A stretch of 64,000 bases of DNA, from NCBI GenBank assembly GCA_030544215.1, contig JARZZO010000011.1, forward strand, positions 9,534,001-9,598,000, given 5' to 3'. Below the pieces are notes generated by a model. The model saw only the letters and a list, made by a program, of their open reading frames with translations, did not search any database and was not told the DNA's origin. This document shows, in pieces, positions 58,401 to 64,000 of this stretch (the first letter of the stretch is position 1; each line of letters starts with the position of its first letter). The stretch comes from Zantedeschia hybrid cultivar. Its lineage: Eukaryota > Streptophyta > Magnoliopsida > Alismatales > Araceae. The translations under genes were made by a program, and so were the position numbers.

Positions 58401-59495
58401 AAATAAGTTTACAAAGAGCTCAAGTACTTAGGAAAATCTCATGTAAAAATACAAATTATGGTTGGTAAAGGCCGGGGCGCATGGATGGCAATACCGGCCG
58501 ATATCGATACGTACCGGTATCGGCCGGTACCGGTACCCGATACATGTAAAGGGTATCGGCCGATACCGGCCGATATTGGGTCGGTACCGGCCGGTATGTA
58601 CCGGTACCGGTACTGCCATCCCTACCGGGGCGGGCCGGGATAGGTACTGGGACAGACAAGAAACTGTCCCGTCCTGTTTTCTCACTGGGACGGGACGTCC
58701 CGACCGGGACAGGCCGGGACGGGATGGGATTGACAACTATGATTTGAAGTTCTTAGAATGCATTCACTTTTTTGGGAAGCAAACACTTTCTGTGTTACCT
58801 TTGAAAAGTGGACTCATCAAAGCGCTCTTGCCAAAATTTTCTCCATTTATGATTGACAGAAAAGAAGATTGGACCATGCACACTTGGCGAGAAACCATAG
58901 CTATATCCACTTCATCTTTGTTAGAATTCTGCCATAAAAGCAAGTTGATTATTCATCCTCTGAATGATTCTTGCCTTAGAAGAGATGAGATTTCTCTCTG
59001 CCAATGATGCCTTTTTGTCTTTGTTTAATCTCTTCTAAAGACTAGAACAACCTTTGAGGGAAGCTTGCTGGTCGCATCAGCTTACATTGCATATTCAGGA
59101 AGATGGTTTTCCAGCCATTGACTGGTCTCTGTGGACATTTGATAAACCCTCTCATTTCTTTAGCTGTTTGACCAGCAATAAGTCGATAATATCTCACAGC
59201 TGTCTATTATTACCCAGTTGATGGTTATATCTATCTCTGCCTGTTCTTTTGTGCACGAAAGAATGTGCAAAACAGTCACATTGTCTTTGATATGATAATC
59301 TTGTTAATGGTTGTATGGATATCTCTGTCTTTTCTGACAAGAACAGTCTTTCCTGTTTTTCCACAGGCAGTTATAAGGATGGATGAACATGGATCTTTTT
59401 ATCTAAAAAACACAGGCAAATGTTCAATTCTAATTAACAGCAAGGAAGTACTGTCTGGGATGCAGTTACATGTTACTTCAGGATGTCTGATTGAG
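42794..59495 (+). CDS. MCRS1: Microspherule protein 1-like protein with C-terminal FHA domain (3' end not found)
   Basis: Related to MCRS1, a chromatin-complex subunit (INO80/NSL in animals) and to Arabidopsis EMB1967; nuclear by family. Exons: 42794-42862, 47461-49647, 49743-49800, 57493-57641, 57982-58068 and 59367-59495; all GT/AG and in phase, 893 codons so far. The MCRS_N domain spans exons 1-2: WIPEDDLLLKNAVE joined to AGASLESLAKGAVRFS, then FTIRELQDRWHSLLYDP. An acidic disordered middle follows (about 150-750). Then comes RAIASHGAFAILYGRRLKHY and the FHA domain from residue 822: LGRGTDDVYVDIDL, NKISRRQA (Gln where classical FHA has His, usual in this family), LKNTGKCSILINSKEV. The final exon, expected to start IRGM, was not seen before 64000. 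Introns of 4.6 kb (first), 7.7 kb (third) and 1.3 kb (fifth) are filled with transposons. The ATG is in GCAGCCATGGGA context after a GC-rich leader. Confidence 0.9.
44060..45170 (+). mobile_element. LINE 3' fragment (reverse-transcriptase C-terminal zinc-binding region)
   Basis: In MCRS1 intron 1. A decayed frame shows WMWRGDSKEAFYVKSAYSLM, WKTMSPTKVQVLLWRA and LPTCV, then DHLFLTCSYSCEVWDVLG and WWLILHATIWAIWIKRNSRVF, the zf-RVT-type tail of plant non-LTR retrotransposons. Several stops are present. MITE C follows at once at 45179. Confidence 0.8.
45179..45972. mobile_element. hAT-like MITE C
   Basis: 794 bp. Ends CAAGGAAGGCGGGATCGG and CCGATCCGGCGCACCATG; flanks CGTGGTAC (45171-45178) and TGTGGTAC (45973-45980), seven of eight matching. 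The terminal 90-130 bp are dense in GATCGG/CCGATC words. The core is a duplicated GA-rich segment (about 45470-45720). Confidence 0.82.
46663..46953 (+). mobile_element. tRNA-derived SINE
   Basis: 291 bp in MCRS1 intron 1. A-box region TTGCGTAGTGGTAGGG near 46676, B box GGTTCGAGCAC at 46729-46739, a GTCTGGCCGA-type repeat in the body and an A-rich tail at 46932-46953. Perfect 14-bp target duplication GTATAGCTGCTGCT at 46649-46662 and 46954-46967. Confidence 0.93.
50190..50410 (+). pseudogene. UDP-glycosyltransferase fragment in MCRS1 intron 3
   Basis: The frame reads MFHALASLRGPIRSLAHSHP, then LVAAIFPNFFLW-stop-AQSLAMEFSMPHVTFFSSN, resembling the N-terminal acceptor domain of family-1 plant UGTs (UGT89-like spacing of PxxFVSDFFLGW). 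A TGA sits at the GW position and nothing downstream fits, so it is a broken, partial copy. Identification is by recalled motifs only. Confidence 0.5.
51240..51610. mobile_element. hAT-like MITE D
   Basis: 371 bp. Ends CAAGGTTCGTCGTATCG and CGATACGGCAAACCATG; perfect 8-bp target duplication GTATAAAT at 51232-51239 and 51611-51618. Arms iterate GACTCG/CGAGTC and GTATCG words. Confidence 0.92.
52374..52452. repeat. (AT)n microsatellite
   Basis: About 78 bp of uninterrupted AT in MCRS1 intron 3. Confidence 0.95.
52453..52834 (+). other. Unexplained open segment beside the (AT)n tract
   Basis: Two overlapping plus-strand frames stay open (52513-52818 and 52559-52834). The second has a charged stretch LRKERGKRRRLWIRRDGVEL that looks protein-like. 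No family recognised. Likely a decayed mobile-element ORF. Confidence 0.25.
53690..54300 (-). mobile_element. LINE fragment, minus strand
   Basis: In MCRS1 intron 3. The frame has LLRRISHGKLPTCDWLTRF, WCLYGEEDKMQDHLLTGC and FALEIWEQ, the zf-RVT-type tail of plant LINE reverse transcriptases. Truncated and interrupted by stops. Confidence 0.75.
55576..55857. mobile_element. hAT-like MITE E
   Basis: 282 bp. Ends CAAGGTAGGAAG and TACCTTCCTTG; flanks GTCTAGAA/ATCTAAAA match at six of eight. The body iterates GGATCGG/CCGATC, with a central TTTATTTTAAAATTATTTAG shared with MITE F. Confidence 0.75.
56008..56310. mobile_element. hAT-like MITE F
   Basis: 303 bp, close relative of MITE E. Ends CAAAGCAGGAAGAATTGG and ATGTCTTCTTTG; flanks CTTCACAC (56000-56007) and GTTCACAC (56311-56318), seven of eight. 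Dense GATCCGATC words. Confidence 0.85.
58145..58741. mobile_element. hAT-like MITE G (outer, interrupted)
   Basis: Ends CATAGCTGTCAATCCC and GGGATTGACAACTATG; perfect 8-bp duplication ATTTGAAG at 58137-58144 and 58742-58749. Arms iterate GTCCCGG/GGGACGGGAC. MITE H is inserted in it; without H it is about 444 bp. In MCRS1 intron 5. Confidence 0.92.
58480..58624. mobile_element. hAT-like MITE H (nested in G)
   Basis: 145 bp. Ends CATGGATGGCA and TGCCATCCCTA; perfect 8-bp duplication CCGGGGCG at 58472-58479 and 58625-58632. The body is almost wholly GGCCGATAC and GGTACCGG words in both orientations. Confidence 0.92.
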
Positions 59496-60463
59496 GTATG
59501 TAAATTATTATAATGAGAATGCACTCTTCTTGACTGAAGAAGACCAATTGCTCCTGGATCATGCTAGATTACATCTTATGGGGATCGTTTCTGCAAATTT
59601 ATTTCAATATCCATCTTTTTCTAGTTTTTTAGCTGTTTGATTTAACAGATAGTTTATATTCATGCACTTTTTAATTCCATAAGAATACGTCTCTTTGATA
59701 CTTGTATACTATCACATCCTTGCTTCAAAGGAGCAGGATTTGGTTCAGGTTTGGGGCCCTGCTACCCTGGATCAATCTGGGTCGGCTGATTGCAGCCCTC
59801 CCGCCTATGTCGGATTTGGCCTGCTTAATATTCCCAAAAATAAAATGAAGAAAAAGAAAAAGAAAGGTGGGGAAGGGAGGAGAGTGCTAACCTAGTGGTT
59901 CTCGCTGTGGAACTGTTAACCTAACGGGCTTACATGTACGGTGTACACCATGGACAAGGCCTGATAGGGGTGACAAACATGCAAACAGGGAGGGAAAGTT
60001 CCCAGTACTGTAACAGGTAAAGTTAACCATTAACCCAACAATCCACTGTGGAACCGTTACTGCAAGGGGAGGGCTATAGTATACAATGCGGATGGGACCG
60101 GATTGGCCTCTCTGGTCTGATAAGGCCTGGTCTGGACAAGGGGTTGGTGATTGGTGCACTTGAGCAGATCGGCCATGAAAATATCTGATTGGATTGGCTG
60201 ATCCAAGCTACACCTGGAACTTTGATCGCATCTTTAACGGAGTCATGTGGATTTTCTGTCTTTCCCATTTAGGTGTAATTTAGCTTATCTCTCTCATTGA
60301 CTGATTTTATGATATTTCCATTTCAAATTACCATATATGGCATTTATAATTAAAAATATAATGATTGTCAGTTAACCTCAGCTTACGCCACCATGACCTT
60401 TAAGTTTCTTGAAATTTCTAAGTTCTGTTTTCCTAGTTAGTGAATATTGCAAATTTTTTGCTG

Positions 60464-60602
60464 GGTTGTTTCATGTTTGTGTAATGTTCACATTGAAGGA
60501 TCTTTTGCTCAGTTGTTTCATGTTTGTGTAATGTTTCACATTGAAGGATCTTTGCTCAGTTGTTTCATGTTTGTGTAATGTTCACATTGATGGGTCTTAA
60601 CT
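60464..60602. repeat. 47-bp tandem triplication
   Basis: GTTGTTTCATGTTTGTGTAA recurs at 60464, 60511 and 60558, followed each time by TGTT(T)CACATTGA. Confidence 0.9.
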
Positions 60603-60629
60603 GTACCCTTCGTATAATTTTTTAATGTA

Positions 60630-60985
60630 TTCAGTTTTTTAGTTAACCTTTTAGAGCAGTATGTTGGCAATAAGTTTTCGACTTCCAGATGGACGATTCT
60701 TGCAAAATTCCTTTTTTATTTTTCTTCAGGGTGTCATTTTTGGTATTCCTGTATCATTACATGCGATTACTAAATATAGTGCAGAATAAATTTCTAGCGT
60801 GTTCAGTTTTTTAGTTAACCTTTTAGAGCAATATGTTATCAACAAGTTATCCGCGACATGGCAGCCTTGTTTAAATATGATTTTGTGGTACTATCTACTT
60901 TCCAAAAAAAAAAAGTTATACACAGCCAGATGGATGATTCTTGCAAAATTCCTTTTTATTTTCTTCTGGGTGTCATTTTGCGATT
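60630..60985. repeat. Dispersed direct duplication
   Basis: TTCAGTTTTTTAGTTAACCT and GATTCTTGCAAAATTCCTTT occur in both halves (about 60632-60745 and 60800-60975). The second half has an insertion between them. Confidence 0.8.
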
Positions 60986-61602
60986 ACTAAATACAGTTCA
61001 AGAAAAAATATGTTGAAGTTTCGTTCGGTATGGTTTGACTTGGATGTTGAGTAAATCACAAAACTCACAGGGTGGCAAAAGGCTGTAATAACATGCATGT
61101 GGGATTTATTTGTCAAAAATTATATGAAACACAAAATATGATTAAATAATAAATAAATATTAATCAAAGTATGAACCTTTGTCAATGAGAAGATGAGTGT
61201 TTTTATCTTTTACTTATAGATTTGGCAGTAATACTTTTCCAGGAAAAATAGATATCACTACGGAAGATCACTTGGCTTATGGCGACTATCTTCTACCGCT
61301 TCAATCAATGGCTAAAGCTACCTTTGAATCAATCAAAGAATGAAAGATTCAGGAGGACAGGCTGTTGTTTGGGGCATATTTGATCATATAATATTATGAC
61401 TTATGAGAAGCTAAATGATTATAATTATATATTTTATTCGAGAGTTCTGAGTACTTTACAACAAGTATTAGACATTTTTTGTATTATAGAATAAAATGGT
61501 AGGTGTCAAATAAAGGTGTAATTTCTCCCTTCTTACATTTCAGTATTGCAAACAGGAGTAATATTCGCAACTTTATTGGATAATAGAAAAGCTTTTCTCA
61601 TA

Positions 61603-61670
<68 letters not shown>
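61603..61670. repeat. (GT)n(AT)n microsatellite
   Basis: TGTGTG run passing into an AT run of about 48 bp, ending where the palindromic element at 61671 begins. Confidence 0.95.
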
Positions 61671-61673
<3 letters not shown>

Positions 61674-62165
61674 GGTGGAGGTAACACGCCCCAGGTCGCA
61701 TCTAACTTATATGCGCCCCAACCGATACCCCCCTCCCAATTTCCAAAAAAAAAACCAAAAAAAAAATCAAAATATTCAAATACCTTCATCTAAGTTGTTT
61801 CCCACCCCTTTGGATTCAATTTTCACCGTTAGATCGAAAAACTTAACCGTAGTTGTCCAATCAAATACATCGTTGTTTGGGGGTCAAACTAAAACTCCAG
61901 GGATGGGGTCAACTATGAGGGCTAATCTGACGAATCTTCTATTTTTTCAGCATTTTAGACATTGATTATTTGCATAATGCCCGATCGGATGGCTCCGATT
62001 GATTGTCAAGATCAAAGGGTCAAAATTCAAGCCCCGGAGATGGGATCAACCCTACAAATTTGAATATTTTTTTAAAAAAATTATTTTTTACAATGGGGAG
62101 GGTGGGTTTTCAAGGGGCGCATCTAACTTAGATGCAACCTGGGACGTGTTCTATCCTTTCCCATG
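61671..62165. mobile_element. Palindromic MITE inside a (TA)n tract
   Basis: About 45-bp inverted ends: AACACGCCCCAGGTCGCATC on the left against AACACGTCCCAGGTTGCATC read inward from the right, both running on to ATGCGCCCC. Flanked by TA repeats on both sides (61621-61670 and 62166-62183), so it inserted into the microsatellite. Superfamily uncertain because TA-type duplications cannot be read there. Confidence 0.75.
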
Positions 62166-62569
62166 TATATATATATATATATATTATATGTATATGGAAT
62201 GCCATTTTTTAGTTATCTTTCACAAGGGTGATAACCACTTGCCTTCTAAAAGGGTGTCTCTGTACATAATACTGTAACAGTTATGTCTACAGGATTTCGG
62301 CATATCATGATACCATGAATATAAAAGCTGTCAGCTTGTAGATTGAATATCTAGTTTCCATTGTGCAACTAGATATTATGACTATCTAGTTGTAAAAGTT
62401 CTGGTTGTACAGCTTTCATGAATGTGTAGAGTTGTTTTTTTCATTTGTTCCATTAAGGGGCTGTCTGATTCATTGTAAAAAAATTTAAGTCACTGATTTT
62501 AAAATCAGTGAATTTTCATGGTTTCAAAATCAGAGAGCATTTTGTTTGAATAATTGTCAAGAGAATGAC

Positions 62570-62858
62570 TTGCTGCATTGGCAGCTGGTGCTACACTAGC
62601 TGCCAGTTTTTTAATTTTTAAAAATATTTTTTGAATTTTTTAGGTGGGTCCCATTACGCCCTACTATTTTTTACTTTTCACCTGGGGTCGTTTTTTGATT
62701 TTTCATCTTTTTTTGGATTCTCCAATCAGAGATTTGATTGCATGAACATATAGGTCAGCTTGGGACACACCTAAAAAATTTCAAAAAATAGTTTTTAAAA
62801 AAATGTTAAACACTGGCAGCAGGTGTCCGGTGTAACACAACGGCTATCGGTGCAGCAA
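62570..62858. mobile_element. Palindromic element, TTGYTG family, copy 4
   Basis: Ends TTGCTGCATTGGCAG and CTATCGGTGCAGCAA. The body has GGGTCCCATTACG and CCAATCAGAGATTTGATTG, shared with the 40.3-kb copy. 289 bp. Confidence 0.6.
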
Positions 62859-62991
62859 ATCATAATTGTAAAACACATGAAAACAAATCAAGGGAATGCA
62901 CAAATCCTCTGGTTTTGGTTTCCATTGGCTCTTCCCTGGAAACCAAAACAAGGGAATGGGCCTCCAGGTAGGGGCAGAAAATTTTCTTTTT

Positions 62992-63012
62992 GGGGGGGGG
63001 GGGGGGGGGGGG
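62992..63012. repeat. Poly-G tract
   Basis: About 20 consecutive G. The exact length is doubtful in any assembly. Confidence 0.8.
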
Positions 63013-63199
63013 AGGGACATAAATATAACACTTTGGGCGCTGAAGAATTTGGACACAAAAATATAACAGATGCAAACCAACAATATCATTGAAAATTAAC
63101 ATGTATGAATTTATATTAAAATATACTAAAATATTTAAATATAAAATTTTATTTAATAAATATGTGCAATAAATTAAAAGAGAAAAAGATATCTTCTTG

Positions 63200-64000
63200 G
63201 ATCTTCAAAGATTTATGTGTAAAATTATAAATGAGAAAAGATTTATAGAATACAGCAAAAATTTAAAAATTTATCAAATGGCATCAATGCAAAACTTAAG
63301 AGACTTGCAACATACAAGTGCAGAGGCATGGTGTGTGGGAGGGGACTTTAATGCTGTTAGATTCCCAGGAGAAAGAGAAAATCAACTGGCTTGGACTTCT
63401 GAAATGGATGCCTTTGGAGATTGGGTGAATGCTTACAGTCTTATTGAAGTGGATTCCACAATAGTGACATACACTTGATCTAATGTTAAGACCAAGTCAA
63501 AAATTGATAGAATTTTCATTACTCCTCAGTGGCAGCAGAAATTTAACACTTTTTCTCTGAAAGGGTTACCTAGAGTTCTCTCGGATCATACTCCTTTATT
63601 ACTTTCTGTTGGAAAGAATAGAAGAAGTAGAGACAGATTATTTAGATTTGAATTGGCCTGGCTGAAACATGAAGACTTTTTTTATCTTGTCTCTATATAG
63701 TGGAAGGAACCCCCTTTCCATTTCAAATGCTTGTTATAATCTGCCTTCTAAACTTAAATGGTTGAAACAAAAACTGAACAAATGGAGTGAAAACAATTTT
63801 AGAGCAACAACTAGGATCCGGAAATAATTGCTCAAGGATATTGAAGGTTTTCAAGCCAAATATGACCAAGATTTGTTATCTAGAGAGGAAATCCAACAAT
63901 GGGACTATAAAAAACAGCAATATCTTGATTGGTCCTTAAGGGAAGAAATCAAGTGGAAGCAGAGAGCTAAGGAACTGTGGTTAAAGGAGGGAGACAAAAA
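63200..64000 (+). mobile_element. LINE fragment (endonuclease and start of RT region)
   Basis: The frame reads WCVGGDFNAVRFPGERE, then after a TGA in place of Trp SNVKTKSKIDRIFITPQWQQ and LPRVLSDHTPLLL, the catalytic and SDH motifs of L1-type apurinic endonucleases. RFELAWLKHEDFF and LKWLKQKLNKWSENNF lead toward the reverse transcriptase, which lies beyond the window. Interrupted by stops, so inactive. Confidence 0.85.

Noticed and set aside
59720..60215. Possible ninth hAT-like MITE (GATCGG-like words, CAAAG ends)
   Set aside because: No matching 8-bp flanks could be found and the ends are poorly defined.
61212..61230. Acceptor TTATAG|ATTTGG as the start of the last MCRS1 exon
   Set aside because: It would read Ile-Trp-Gln-stop and omit the conserved IRGM block, so it was not accepted as the terminal exon.

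Overview
The window is nuclear DNA of a flowering plant, probably a non-grass monocot (an inference from the gene models and retroelement types; the species cannot be fixed by eye). Four protein-coding genes and one tRNA gene are supported: two tandem tau-class glutathione S-transferases on the minus strand (exons near 17.2/5.4 kb and 19.7/18.8 kb), a FEZ-like NAC transcription factor on the minus strand (28.8-26.2 kb), a nuclear tRNA-Leu(CAG) on the minus strand (23.1 kb), and a microspherule-protein-1/FHA gene on the plus strand (42.8-59.5 kb, last exon not found). Intron-exon structures were derived by hand from GT/AG sites and reading-frame continuity.

Region 1-16.4 kb is dominated by two GC-rich Tat-like Ty3/gypsy elements in convergent orientation. 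The left one is cut by the window start and ends with an LTR at 3375-4519. The right one (5580-16358) is complete, with 865-bp LTRs and target duplication GGGCT. It lies inside the only intron of the first GST gene and itself carries a 2.77-kb solo LTR (12944-15711, duplication GGAAC) in its 5' LTR. Both Tat-like elements carry a three-exon gene antisense to themselves, with its own TATA box. The complete element has a short gag-like ORF, no pol, and a 121-bp tandem array.

Region 16.4-29 kb holds the GST exons, an AT-rich spacer with a tRNA-Leu flanked by 144-bp tandem duplications that include its 3' end, two hAT-like MITEs, one CACTA end, and the NAC gene. Region 29-42.5 kb is intergenic. 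It contains a Mutator-like element (32.66-37.72 kb) with about 200-bp inverted ends, a decayed transposase and a 1056-bp solo LTR inserted in it, followed by several small palindromic elements.

Region 42.5-64 kb is the MCRS1-like gene, whose coding exons total about 2.7 kb. Its introns have absorbed LINE fragments, a SINE with a 14-bp target duplication, a UDP-glycosyltransferase fragment and at least six hAT-like MITEs, one nested in another. The most unusual signal is this set of 8-bp-target-duplication MITEs (eight in the window). They share end structure, but each has a body built from its own short motif iterated on both strands.
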